Source of the DNA: Streptomyces brasiliensis
Lineage (GTDB): Bacteria; Actinomycetota; Actinomycetes; Streptomycetales; Streptomycetaceae
Assembly (NCBI RefSeq): GCF_014647875.1
Contig: NZ_BMQA01000016.1
Location: forward strand, 1-64,000
Length of the DNA stretch: 64,000 nt
Direction of reading: 5' to 3'
Numbering within the stretch: the stretch's first letter is position 1; each line of letters opens with the position of its first letter. The position numbers and the translations under genes were made by a program. Below, piece after piece: positions 17,517 through 25,917 of the stretch. The notes under the pieces are model-generated. The model saw nothing but the letters and a program-made list of their open reading frames with translations. It did not search any database and had not been told where the DNA came from.

Positions 17517-18248
17517 TCAGGCCAGATCGGCGTCGATCAGCGCGGCGCACTCCAGCAGCAGCGGGGCCGACCGCTCGGCCAGCTCGGCGCGATAGGTGAT
17601 GAGGTTGATGCACGCCACGGGCATCCCGGGAGGCGTGCGCAGCGGAACGGCCACGCCGTACGCCTCGGGCTCGACCTCGCCCCGGGTCCGGGCGAATCCC
17701 CTCGCGCGCACCTCGGCGACCGCGGCCGGCTCGCCGGGTGCGGCGGCGAAGGCGGCCCGCAGCGCCAGACCGGCGGCACCGCGGTCGAGCGGATGACGGC
17801 TGCCGGCCCGGAAACTGATGTGGTAGGTCGCGTTGGGCGGCTCGATCACGCTGATCGCCACCGCCTCGTCGCCCTCCAGCGCGACGAGCGAGATCGTCGA
17901 CTGGAGTTCGCGGGCGAGTGTGCGCAGATGCGGTTCCGTGGCCTCGCGCAGTCCCCGTTGCACCTGGTGGGCCAGTGCGGAGAGCCCGGCGCCGGCGTGG
18001 AAGCGGCCGTCGCCGTTCCGCGCCACGAGCCGGAAGTCGTCCAGGGTCGCGAGCAGGCGGTAGGCGATGGTGCGGTGCACTCCGAGTTCGGCGGCGATCT
18101 CCTGCACCGTGAGCCCGGTCTCGGAGCCCGCCACGAGTTCCAGGGCGCGCAGGCCGCGGGCCAGCGTCTGGGAGCCCTGCTTGCGCGAGGCGGCCTCCCG
18201 GGTCGCGGTGCCGCCGGCGCCGGCCTCGTCACTCGGAGTGGATGTCAT
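17517..18248 (-). CDS. IclR-family regulator of the aromatic catabolic genes
   Basis: A 243-aa IclR-type regulator. The N-terminal winged helix-turn-helix is at about residues 25-85 (QTLARGLRALELV...LTVQEIAAELGVHRTIAYRLLATL), and the C-terminal GAF-like effector domain covers the rest (ATYHISFRAGSRHPLDRGAAGLALRAA). Position and family fit a role like MhpR of E. coli, an IclR-type activator that senses hydroxyphenylpropionate. The ATG overlaps the stop of an upstream truncated gene (ATGA, 18245-18248), showing that iclR was once the second gene of a coupled pair. A gap of 119 bp separates it from mhpC on the same strand. Confidence 0.87.
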   Translation of the reverse strand: MTSTPSDEAGAGGTATREAASRKQGSQTLARGLRALELVAGSETGLTVQEIAAELGVHRTIAYRLLATLDDFRLVARNGDGRFHAGAGLSALAHQVQRGLREATEPHLRTLARELQSTISLVALEGDEAVAISVIEPPNATYHISFRAGSRHPLDRGAAGLALRAAFAAAPGEPAAVAEVRARGFARTRGEVEPEAYGVAVPLRTPPGMPVACINLITYRAELAERSAPLLLECAALIDADLA

Positions 18249-18380
18249 GGGGCCAGCGTAGGCGGCTCGCCGGCGAGCACGCGACGGCCCAGATCGGTCA
18301 GCGACTCGGCGAACTGGGCCATGAGCGACTCCCAGGACGTGTTCGGGTCCGCCTGCAGGGCGAGGAAGGTGCCGTCGAAG
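18245..18380 (-). pseudogene. 3' stump of an unidentified gene formerly upstream of iclR
   Basis: On the minus strand, a frame reading FDGTFLALQADPN, TSWESLMAQFAESLTDLG and RRVLAGEPPTLAP ends with a stop that overlaps the iclR ATG by 4 nt. The amphipathic, amino-acid-like composition and the coupled stop suggest a real C-terminus. Upstream of about 18380 the frame turns into antisense of the opposing hydrolase tail, so the gene is cut off there and has no start. The family is not recognised. Confidence 0.55.
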
Positions 18381-18485
18381 CCGGACGCCCGGCTCCACGT
18401 GCTGCCGCACGCCGGGCACTGGATCCAGGTCGGGCAGGCCGAGAGGTTCGTCGCGGTGGCGCGGCTCTTCCTCGCCGAGGAGTGA
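18381..18485 (+). pseudogene. 3' stump of an alpha/beta hydrolase gene
   Basis: The plus strand reads PDARLHVLPHAGHWIQVGQ then AERFVAVARLFLAEE and stops. This is the standard C-terminus of an alpha/beta hydrolase, including the catalytic His motif AGHW. Nothing hydrolase-like precedes it; the sequence to the left belongs to the opposing stump. About 33 codons survive. It may be the tail of another meta-cleavage hydrolase lost in a rearrangement. Confidence 0.65.
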
Positions 18486-18509
18486 GCGGGCCGGCGACCG
18501 TCACCGCCG

Positions 18510-19409
18510 TCACATCAGGTCACGCGCCACCGCGACGGCGGTGAGGGGCCGGCCCTCCGCCGCCTCCCACAGGGAGTTCTGCAGCACCCGTCCCAGCGTC
18601 CAGGCCCAGGCCCGCTCGCGGTCCAGGTCCAGCGCGTCCGTCAGGGCGTCGAAACGCCACCGGGTCTCGGCGGGGTCGTAGCGGTTGCGGAGCGCCGGGA
18701 GCAGTTCGAAGCCGGGGTCGCCCGCCAGCGGCTTGGGGTCGATGGCCAGCCAGTCGGCACGGCCGGCGGCGAGGACGTTGCCGTAGTGCAGGTCCCAGTG
18801 CAGCAACCGGTCGCCGGGCTCGGATGCCACCTCGCGCACGGCGGCCGCGCAGTCCCGCAGCAGCCGCCGGTCCTCGGGGTCGGGCACCCGCTCCAGCACC
18901 CGGGGGACGCGGTCCAGCATCGCCCGCGTGAGGGAGTTCAGCGTCCGCAGCCCCGGCGGGGCCGGTACGGCGGTCAGCCGGGCCAGCAGCGCGCCGATGA
19001 CCCGCACCGCCTCCCGGCTGTCCGGCACGCCGGACAGTGTGCGGCTCGCGTCGAGGCGCTCGAGCAGCAGCGTGCCGGTGGGCTCGTCGTGCTCCAGGAG
19101 ACGTACGGCGCCCTCGCCGTCCCAGACGCGCAGGGCGAGCGGCTCACCCACGGTCTCCTCATCCACCGGCTGCAGCTTCAGTACGGCCCGGCTGCCTCCC
19201 CCAAACTCTTCGAGTCCGGGGGGACCCCCAGCGCGGACCACCGGAAGGACCAGCGCGCACACGCCGTACATCGCGGGCCCGTCGATCCGCAGCCCCCACC
19301 GCTCGGCGAACTCCCGCGCCCGCCGCGGCAGCTCCGCCACGAACGCGCGCCCCGCCGCCCCGTTGGACCTCTCCTGTGAAGCGGCCAGCTCACCAGGCAC
19401 CTCGATCAC
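18510..19409 (-). CDS. Aminoglycoside 6-kinase-like phosphotransferase, APH(6) family
   Basis: A 299-aa kinase-fold phosphotransferase of the streptomycin/hydroxyurea phosphotransferase family. The catalytic loop LLHWDLHYGNVL (His-x-Asp...Asn) and the metal-binding LAIDPKPLAGDPGFELLP are present; the lysine motif is AVLKLQPVDEE. Members give streptomycin resistance or act on unknown metabolites, so the substrate is open. GTG 19409 is preferred because the longer form from ATG 19445 overlaps the divergent gene. A palindromic repeat (19196-19230) is inserted in frame, adding about 12 residues (AGGPPGLEEFGGGS) just before the lysine strand. Confidence 0.82.
   Translation of the reverse strand: MIEVPGELAASQERSNGAAGRAFVAELPRRAREFAERWGLRIDGPAMYGVCALVLPVVRAGGPPGLEEFGGGSRAVLKLQPVDEETVGEPLALRVWDGEGAVRLLEHDEPTGTLLLERLDASRTLSGVPDSREAVRVIGALLARLTAVPAPPGLRTLNSLTRAMLDRVPRVLERVPDPEDRRLLRDCAAAVREVASEPGDRLLHWDLHYGNVLAAGRADWLAIDPKPLAGDPGFELLPALRNRYDPAETRWRFDALTDALDLDRERAWAWTLGRVLQNSLWEAAEGRPLTAVAVARDLM
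19196..19230. repeat. Streptomyces dispersed palindromic repeat, copy 1
   Basis: CTCCCCCAAACTCTTCGAGT followed by CCGGGGGGACCCCCA. This C-run, CTCTTCGAG and G-run/ACCCCCA layout is the short dispersed repeat seen throughout Streptomyces genomes. It lies within the APH coding sequence without breaking the frame. Confidence 0.75.
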
Positions 19410-19431
19410 TTTCTTGACGATACTGACGTGT

Positions 19432-20097
19432 GTGAACGGGGTCATCCGGTTTCGGCGTGGGCTCGGGGCGGCGGCCGGCTACGTCCGCGGCGCCCCGGGG
19501 ACGTACGTCTGGCTGCTGATCCTTTTCGTGACGACCGTCGCCCTGCACCACATGTCGCCCGCGTTCGAGCAGCAGTTCCTGCGGCAGCGCTCCACCAACA
19601 TCCGGGAGCTGTCGGAGAACCCGGTGCGGGTGCTGATCTCCAGTGCCATGTGGATCGACGGCGGCCACTGGCTGCCGTACGCCTTCCTGTACACCGTCTT
19701 CCACGCCCAGGTCGAACGCTGGCTGGGCACCTGGCGCTGGCTGCTGGTGTGCGGGTCAGCGCACGTCTTCGCGACGCTCCTGAGCGAGGGCGCGCTGCTG
19801 AAGGCGATCCGGGACGGCATGGCACCGCATTCGGCGGTCAACACCCTCGACATCGGCGTGAGTTACGCGCTCGCCGGCGTCATCGCCGTGCTCGCCTACC
19901 GCATCGCCGCGCCCTGGCGGTACCTGTACGTACTGGTCGTCCTCGCCCTGTACGGTATCCCGCTCGTCACCGGCCGCACCTTCACCGACTTCGGGCACTT
20001 CGTCTCGATACTGATCGGCTTCGCCTGCTACCCGCTGGTCAGAGGCCGCGGAAAAGCATGGAATCCGAAGGAGACACTGGCCGCCCTCAGGGGTTAA
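19432..20097 (+). CDS. Rhomboid-like integral membrane protein
   Basis: A 221-aa protein with about six hydrophobic segments (YVWLLILFVTTVALH, WLLVCGSAHVFATLL, GVSYALAGVIAVLAYR, YLYVLVVLALYGIPLV, FVSILIGFACYPLV). The pairing of a Ser in NTLDIGVSYALAG with a His in TDFGHFVSILIGF resembles the rhomboid Ser-His dyad, but the canonical GxSG reads GVSY, so protease activity is uncertain. Start GTG 19432 is chosen; it faces the divergent phosphotransferase gene 22 bp away. The stop is followed 10 bp later by the oxidoreductase gene. Confidence 0.75.
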   Translation: MNGVIRFRRGLGAAAGYVRGAPGTYVWLLILFVTTVALHHMSPAFEQQFLRQRSTNIRELSENPVRVLISSAMWIDGGHWLPYAFLYTVFHAQVERWLGTWRWLLVCGSAHVFATLLSEGALLKAIRDGMAPHSAVNTLDIGVSYALAGVIAVLAYRIAAPWRYLYVLVVLALYGIPLVTGRTFTDFGHFVSILIGFACYPLVRGRGKAWNPKETLAALRG

Positions 20098-20107
20098 CGT
20101 CCCGCCC

Positions 20108-21514
20108 ATGAGCAGCTCGGTGAGCGGTGCCGTCAACGGCGGCATCTCCTTCTGGTACGCGGATGACGGCCTTCCGGCGATGCGGGAGCCCCTCGACGGC
20201 GACGCGTCCGCCGATGTCGTGATCGTCGGCGGCGGGTACACGGGACTGTGGACCGCGTACTACCTCAAAAAGGCCGCGCCCTTCCTGCGCATCACCGTCC
20301 TGGAGCAGAAGTTCTGCGGCTACGGCGCCTCCGGGCGCAACGGCGGCTGGCTCTACAACGGCGTCGCGGGCCGCGACCGGTACGCGAAACTGCACGGCCA
20401 CGAGGCCGCCGTACGCCTCCAGAAGGCGATGAACGACACCGTCGGCGAAGTCGTCGCCGTGACCGAGGCCGAGGGCATCGACGCCGACGTCCACCGCGGC
20501 GGCGTCCTCGAAGTGGCCACCACCCCGGCCCAGTTGGCGCGGCTGAAGGCGTTCCACGAGCACGAGCTGTCGTACGGCGAGAAGGACCGCGAGCTGTACG
20601 GCGCCCGTGAGACGCGCGAGCGGATCCGGGTGGCCGACGCGGTCGGCTCGAGCTGGACCCCACACGGCGCCCGGCTGCACCCGGTGAAGCTGGTCAAGGG
20701 GCTCGCGGCGGCCGTGGAGGCGCTCGGCGTCACCATCCACGAGTCGACGCCGGTGACCGAGATCCGGCCCAAGCACGCCGTCACCCCCTACGGCACCGTC
20801 CGCGCCTCCTACGTGCTGCGCTGCACCGAGGGCTTCACGGCCTCGCTCAAGGGCCAGAAGCGCACCTGGCTGCCCATGAACTCCTCGATGATCGCCACCG
20901 AGCCGCTCACCGACGAGCAGTGGGCCGCGATCGGCTGGGACGGCCGGGAGACCCTGGGCGACATGGCGCACGCCTACATGTACGCGCAGCGCACCGCCGA
21001 CGGCCGGATCGCGCTCGGCGGGCGCGGAGTGCCGTACCGCTACGGCTCGCGGACCGACAACGACGGCCGCACCCAGGACGCGACGATCGATGCCCTCCGC
21101 GAGATCCTGGTCCGCTTCTTCCCCGCCCTCGCGGGGCTGCGCGTCGAGCACGCCTGGTCCGGTGTCCTCGGCGTGCCGCGCGACTGGTGCGCGACCGTCA
21201 CCCTGGACCGCTCGACGGGCCTCGGCTGGGCGGGCGGCTATGTCGGCTCGGGCGTCGCCACCACCAACCTCGCCGCCCGCACCCTGCGCGACCTGGTCCA
21301 GCAGGACTCCGGGCAGGGCGGCCGCACCGGGCTGACCGACCTGCCGTGGGTCGACCACAAGGTCCGCAAGTGGGAGCCGGAGCCGCTGCGCTGGCTGGGC
21401 GTCCAGGGCATGTACGCCACCTACCGCGCCGCCGACGACCGCGAGCGCCGCACACACAGCGCCGAGTCGTCCCGGCTGGCCCGGCTCGCGGACCGGGTGG
21501 CGGGACGGCACTGA
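20108..21514 (+). CDS. FAD-dependent amine/amino acid oxidoreductase (DAO family)
   Basis: A 468-aa oxidoreductase with FAD motif VVIVGGGYTGLWTAYYLKKAAP (about residues 38-59) and the GASGRNGGWLYNGVAG motif that places it with glycine/sarcosine-oxidase and gamma-glutamylputrescine-oxidase-like DAO proteins. The C-terminal FAD loop is GWAGGYVGSGVATTNLAARTL. It probably oxidises a secondary amine or amino acid; the substrate is unknown. The start is ATG 20108. It is 10 bp after the rhomboid-like gene and 32 bp before a GNAT gene, consistent with one transcript. Confidence 0.85.
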   Translation: MSSSVSGAVNGGISFWYADDGLPAMREPLDGDASADVVIVGGGYTGLWTAYYLKKAAPFLRITVLEQKFCGYGASGRNGGWLYNGVAGRDRYAKLHGHEAAVRLQKAMNDTVGEVVAVTEAEGIDADVHRGGVLEVATTPAQLARLKAFHEHELSYGEKDRELYGARETRERIRVADAVGSSWTPHGARLHPVKLVKGLAAAVEALGVTIHESTPVTEIRPKHAVTPYGTVRASYVLRCTEGFTASLKGQKRTWLPMNSSMIATEPLTDEQWAAIGWDGRETLGDMAHAYMYAQRTADGRIALGGRGVPYRYGSRTDNDGRTQDATIDALREILVRFFPALAGLRVEHAWSGVLGVPRDWCATVTLDRSTGLGWAGGYVGSGVATTNLAARTLRDLVQQDSGQGGRTGLTDLPWVDHKVRKWEPEPLRWLGVQGMYATYRAADDRERRTHSAESSRLARLADRVAGRH

Positions 21515-21546
21515 CCAGGCACGACCGCGGCGATTAACCTCGCCTC

Positions 21547-22029
21547 ATGATTCGCACCGCGACCCCCGCCGACGTCCCCGCCGTCCACGCCCTGATCCGC
21601 GAACTCGCCGCCTACGAGAAGGCCCCGCAGGAGGCGAGGGCCACCGAGGAGCAGCTGCGGGAGGCGCTCTTCGGTGAGCGTCCGGCCGTCTTCGCGCACG
21701 TCGCCGTGGACGACGTGAGCGGGGAGACGGTCGGCTTCGCCCTGTGGTTCCTCAACTTCTCCACCTGGCGCGGTGTCCACGGCATCTACCTGGAAGACCT
21801 CTACGTCAGTCCGGGGGCCCGTGGCGGCGGCCATGGCCGCGCCCTGCTCACTGGGCTGGCCTGGATCTGTGTGGAGCGCGGCTACGAACGGCTGGAGTGG
21901 TCGGTTCTGGACTGGAACGAGCCCGCGATCGGCTTCTACGAGGCGCTGGGCGCCCGCCCGCAGGACGGCTGGACCGGATACCGGCTGACCGACGGGGCGC
22001 TCGCGGCGCTGGGCGGCTCAGGCCACTGA
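21547..22029 (+). CDS. GNAT N-acetyltransferase (diamine acetyltransferase-like)
   Basis: A 160-aa GNAT protein. The acetyl-CoA loop is YVSPGARGGGHGRALLTGLA (about residues 86-105), followed by RLEWSVLDWNEPAIGFYEALGARP, typical of spermidine/spermine and thialysine acetyltransferase-like members. With the adjacent amine oxidoreductase it could act on polyamines, an inference from context. The 3' end overlaps the convergent MFS gene by 12 bp. Confidence 0.87.
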   Translation: MIRTATPADVPAVHALIRELAAYEKAPQEARATEEQLREALFGERPAVFAHVAVDDVSGETVGFALWFLNFSTWRGVHGIYLEDLYVSPGARGGGHGRALLTGLAWICVERGYERLEWSVLDWNEPAIGFYEALGARPQDGWTGYRLTDGALAALGGSGH

Positions 22030-23583
22030 CTCGGGCACGGGCGCCTGTTCCGGTACCCCCTGTCGTGGTGCCTTCTGCGTGACCATCAGGCCCGCGACCA
22101 GGCCCGCCAGGAGCATCACGCCGGCCGCCCACCAGATCGCGACCGTGTAGCCGTGGACGACGCCCGCCGGGACCACCGTCGCCTTCTGGGCGGGGTTGTG
22201 CAGATGGGCGGTGATGTAGGCGGTGCTGCTGGTGGTGGCGATCGTGTTGAGCAGGGCCGTACCGATCGAACCGCCCACCTGCTGCGCGGTGTTGACGGTC
22301 GCCGAGGTGACGCCGGAGTCCTGCGGGGCGACGCCCGCGGTGGCTGTCGCGAACACCGGCATGAAGGTGAGGCCCATGCCCAGGCCCATCAGGATCAGGG
22401 CGGGCAGGATCTCGGAGGTGTAGGAGGAGTCGACGGTCATCCGGGTCAGCAGCAGCATGCCGCACGCCGCCAGGACCATGCCGGGGACCATGAGCATGCG
22501 CGGGGCCGCCCGCTGCAGCAGCCGCGCGGATATCTGCGTGGAGCCGACGACGATCGCGGCGGTGAGCGGGAGGAAGGCCAGGCCGGTCTTCAGGGGCGAG
22601 TAGCCGAGGACGACCTGGAGGTAGTAGGTCATGAACAGGAACAGGCCGAACATGCCGATCACGGCCAGCGCCATCGTCAGGAAAGAGCCGGCGCGGTTGC
22701 GGTCCCTGACCACGCGCAGCGGCAGCAGAGGCACGGAAGCCCGGTTCTGCCACCACACGAAGGCCGCGAGCAGGACGACGCCACCCACGAAAAGGGCCAG
22801 CACCAGCGGGTCGGTCCAGCCGCGCGGCTCGGCCTCGCTGAAGCCGTAGACGATCGCGACCAGTCCGCCGCAGCCCAGCACCACACCGGGTACGTCGAGC
22901 CGGGCGCCCGGGGTGCCGGGGCGGTCCCGCAGCAGGGCGAACGCACCGACCACCGCGACGACGGCGATGGGCACGTTGACGTACAGGCACCAGCGCCAGT
23001 TCAGGTACTGGGTGAGCAGGCCGCCGACGATGAACCCGATCGCCGAACCGCTGCCCGCGAGCGCGCCGTAGATGCCGAACGCCTTGCCGCGCTCCCGCGG
23101 ATCGGTGAACGTCGTCGTCAGCAGACTGAGCGCGGACGGCGCGAGGACCGCAGCGAAAGCGCCCTGCAGCGCGCGGGCACCGAACAGCATGCCCGGGCCG
23201 GTGGCCGCACCGCCCAGCGCCGAGGCGGCCGCGAAACCTATCAGCCCGACGACGAACGTGCGCTTGCGGCCGGCCAGGTCGGCTATCCGGCCGCCCAGCA
23301 GGAGCAGCCCGCCGAACGCCAGTGTGTAGGCGGTGATCACCCACTGCCGGTTGCCGTCGGACATGTGCAGGTCGTGCTGCGCGGAGGGGAGCGCGATGTT
23401 CACGATGGTCGCGTCGAGCACCACCATCAGCTGGGCGAGGGCGATGATCACCAGCGCCCACCAGCGGCGGGGGTCGGTGCCGTCCGCTCCCCCGGAGGAG
23501 TCACCATTCCGAGCGATGCTCACCTGGTCGGAAGACCATGAAACGGGAGGCGTCGCATCCCGGGATGTGCTGTTCCTGGTCAC
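22018..23583 (-). CDS. MFS multidrug exporter, DHA2 (14-TM) family
   Basis: A 521-aa transporter with about 14 hydrophobic segments. Motif A reads GGRIADLAGRKRTFVVG, motif D1 LDATIVNIALPSA (Asp in TM1), and motif C resembles GSGSAIGFIVGGLL. These mark proton-driven drug exporters of the EmrB/QacA type. Start GTG 23583 overlaps the stop of the quinone reductase gene (GTGA), so the two are translationally coupled. Substrate unknown; coupling to a quinone reductase suggests quinone or redox-stress detoxification. Confidence 0.87.
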   Translation of the reverse strand: MTRNSTSRDATPPVSWSSDQVSIARNGDSSGGADGTDPRRWWALVIIALAQLMVVLDATIVNIALPSAQHDLHMSDGNRQWVITAYTLAFGGLLLLGGRIADLAGRKRTFVVGLIGFAAASALGGAATGPGMLFGARALQGAFAAVLAPSALSLLTTTFTDPRERGKAFGIYGALAGSGSAIGFIVGGLLTQYLNWRWCLYVNVPIAVVAVVGAFALLRDRPGTPGARLDVPGVVLGCGGLVAIVYGFSEAEPRGWTDPLVLALFVGGVVLLAAFVWWQNRASVPLLPLRVVRDRNRAGSFLTMALAVIGMFGLFLFMTYYLQVVLGYSPLKTGLAFLPLTAAIVVGSTQISARLLQRAAPRMLMVPGMVLAACGMLLLTRMTVDSSYTSEILPALILMGLGMGLTFMPVFATATAGVAPQDSGVTSATVNTAQQVGGSIGTALLNTIATTSSTAYITAHLHNPAQKATVVPAGVVHGYTVAIWWAAGVMLLAGLVAGLMVTQKAPRQGVPEQAPVPESVA

Positions 23584-24560
23584 GGTTCCAGGACCACCTT
23601 TCCGATCGTTCCTCGTGTTTCCAGCGCCCGGTGCGCGTCCGCCGCCTGTGCCAGTGGGAAGCGGGTGACGGCGGGCCTCAGACGTCCTTCCGCGGCCTCG
23701 GCGAGGGCGCGGAGTTCGAGGGTGCGCAGCGGGTCGGGGCCGCCCGCGCGCGCCAGCATGGCGGGGCCGAGCACCTGCTCGGAGACCCCTTCGACGAGAT
23801 ACGGCCGCCCGTCGGCGAGCCCTGCCGCCGACCAGCCGAAGACCAGGTGCCGGCCGCCCTCGCCGAGCAGCGCGACCGCCTCGCGGGCGGCCTCCCCGCC
23901 CACCCCGTCGAACACGACGCCGGCCGGCCGGCCGCCCAGATAGGCGCGGACCTTCTCCGGCCAGCCGGGCTCGGTGTAGTCGACGGCGAGATCGGCGCCG
24001 TTCGCCCGCACCCGCGCGACCTTGGCGGAGCCGCCCGCGAGGCCGACGACGGTGGCGCCGGCGTTGCGGGCGTACTGCACGAGCAGCGTGCCCAGGCCGC
24101 CCGCGGCCGCCGGGACGACGACCACCGACTCCGGGCCCGGCTCGGCGAACTGCACGATCCCCATCGCCGTACGCCCCGTGCCGATCATGGCGACGGCCTT
24201 GGCGAAGTCCACGCGCTGCGGGACCTCGTGGAGTCGTTCGACATCGGTGACCGCCAGTTCGGCGTACCCGCCCGGCGCGAACCCGAGATGAGTGACCACG
24301 CGCCGCCCGAGCCACAGCTCGGCGACCCCCTCGCCGAGCGTGTCGACGACGCCGGCCACCTCGCGCCCCGGCACGGTCGGGAGGGCGGGCAGCTCGGGCA
24401 GCGGGCCGCGGGTTCCCTGCCGCAGGGCGGTGTCGAGGAGATGGACCCCCGCGGCGGCCACGGCGATCCGGACCTGTCCCGGACCGGGGACGGGGTCCTC
24501 GACCTTCTCGTACGTGAGGTTGTCGGCCGGGCCGAAGGCGTGCAGACGGATGGCGTGCAT
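23580..24560 (-). CDS. NADPH:quinone oxidoreductase (zinc-free MDR family)
   Basis: A 326-aa medium-chain reductase of the quinone oxidoreductase (Qor/zeta-crystallin) type. The nucleotide-binding motif is VVVPAAAGGLGTLLVQYARNAGATVVGLAGG (about residues 142-172). The zinc ligands of alcohol dehydrogenases are missing. The N-terminus MHAIRLHAFGPADNLTYEKVEDP is typical. First gene of a two-gene unit with the downstream exporter. Confidence 0.88.
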   Translation of the reverse strand: MHAIRLHAFGPADNLTYEKVEDPVPGPGQVRIAVAAAGVHLLDTALRQGTRGPLPELPALPTVPGREVAGVVDTLGEGVAELWLGRRVVTHLGFAPGGYAELAVTDVERLHEVPQRVDFAKAVAMIGTGRTAMGIVQFAEPGPESVVVVPAAAGGLGTLLVQYARNAGATVVGLAGGSAKVARVRANGADLAVDYTEPGWPEKVRAYLGGRPAGVVFDGVGGEAAREAVALLGEGGRHLVFGWSAAGLADGRPYLVEGVSEQVLGPAMLARAGGPDPLRTLELRALAEAAEGRLRPAVTRFPLAQAADAHRALETRGTIGKVVLEP

Positions 24561-24617
24561 GAGGGTTCCCCCAGTTGTGTGTCCTGAGATGTCCGGTGTG
24601 GGCCTCACTCTTCGGCC

Positions 24618-25778
24618 TCAAGCGCGCTTGAGGTCAAGGGCGTTCCGGCCGAGGGCCAGGGACACGGCGGTCAGCGCGCTGTTGAACGACACCTCCGACA
24701 GCACGCCCGGCGCGGCGACCTGGTCACCGGCGAGATACACACCGCCGCCCCGGTCGATCGCGGGCCGGTCGCGCCAGCTGGTGCCGGGCAGGTCGACCGC
24801 GCCGGTCCGGCCGTTCGCGACGGACTCGCGGCGCCAGGTCACCCGCTCCCGCCAGCCCTCGAAGGCCAGGTCCAGGAGGTGTTCGGCACGGGCGACGCCG
24901 TCGGCGCGGGACTCGTGCGGGGCGATCGGGATCTGCCCCTGGATCAGCTGCTCACCGGCCGGTGCGAGCGTGCGGTCCTGCGCGGTGAACCTTTCCAGCC
25001 GGCCCGGCGCGTCCAGGTCGGACACGGCGAAGGCGTCACCGCGCCGCGACCGCACGGCCAGGTCGATGAGCGCCGTACGGCCGCCGGTCCAGGTCAGCGA
25101 GCCGTCGCCGAGGAGCCCGCGGGCCGCTTCCAGGGAGGTGGCGACGACGACCGGCGTGTCCGTCGGCAGGATGTCGACCCGGGACAGGGTCTCCAGCCGC
25201 ACGCCCAGGTTCCAGGCCCGCGCGGCCATCCGGTCGACGACGGTCGCCCAGCCACCGCGCGGATAGTGCGCCTCGGGCGGCAACTTGGCCGCCCGGCGCA
25301 GCCGCTCCTGCACGAACGCGGCCGACAGGGCGCCCGGGTCGTGGTGGAAGAGGGCCACGGCCGAGTAGTGCGCGGCGGCCCGGGCGCCCTCCTCGCCCGC
25401 CTCCTCGGTCGCCCAGCTCAGGAAGTCGCTGTCGACGGGCGCCTGCCGGGCGCTGCGCCGCAGCAGCTTGAGCATCGCGAACGGCGGGGTGCGGCGCAGG
25501 ACTCCGTGGTGCCGGAGTCTGAGCCGGGCCGCCTCCAGGGGCGGGACCGGCGCCAGCGGCCCGATGAGGTTGCGTTGCTTGAGCCAGGCCCAGTGCGGGC
25601 CGCCGCTGTACAGGGTGTGCGGGCCTTCGTTGGTCCGGTACGGCCCCTCGGCGGTCCGCGCGCGTCCGCCCAGGGTGTGGTGGGCCTCGTACACGGTGAC
25701 CTTGGCGCCCGCCTCGGCGGCGGTGATGGCCGCGGTGAGACCGGCGAAGCCGCCGCCGACGACGGTGATGCGGTGCAT
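24618..25778 (-). CDS. Phytoene desaturase-like FAD/NAD(P)-binding oxidoreductase
   Basis: A 386-aa amine-oxidase/phytoene-desaturase-type flavoprotein. FAD motif MHRITVVGGGFAGLTAAITAAEAGAKVTVYEAHHTLGGRART begins at residue 1, and the C-terminal FAD motif is GGGVYLAGDQVAAPGVLSEVSFNSALTAV. Shorter than carotenoid desaturases (about 500 aa), so the reaction is not assignable. Start ATG 25778 has GGGAGA upstream. It stands alone, 57 bp upstream of the quinone reductase gene on the same strand. Confidence 0.82.
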   Translation of the reverse strand: MHRITVVGGGFAGLTAAITAAEAGAKVTVYEAHHTLGGRARTAEGPYRTNEGPHTLYSGGPHWAWLKQRNLIGPLAPVPPLEAARLRLRHHGVLRRTPPFAMLKLLRRSARQAPVDSDFLSWATEEAGEEGARAAAHYSAVALFHHDPGALSAAFVQERLRRAAKLPPEAHYPRGGWATVVDRMAARAWNLGVRLETLSRVDILPTDTPVVVATSLEAARGLLGDGSLTWTGGRTALIDLAVRSRRGDAFAVSDLDAPGRLERFTAQDRTLAPAGEQLIQGQIPIAPHESRADGVARAEHLLDLAFEGWRERVTWRRESVANGRTGAVDLPGTSWRDRPAIDRGGGVYLAGDQVAAPGVLSEVSFNSALTAVSLALGRNALDLKRA

Positions 25779-25917
25779 GACTGGGGGTCTCCCTCTGCTC
25801 GGGTCGCCTTTCCGTGGATATGACGGGCGGAGCGCCCGGGAATGTGACATCGGCCGACGGGGAGAAGGGTTCGCGCAGGTCGGGGGGATTGTCAGTCGCG
25901 GGGTGCAGCATGGGGGC

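Noticed and set aside
17409..18485. A single plus-strand gene ending in the hydrolase-like tail
   Set aside because: Only the last 33 or so codons look like a hydrolase; the rest is antisense to the IclR gene and the other stump, with no hydrolase features.
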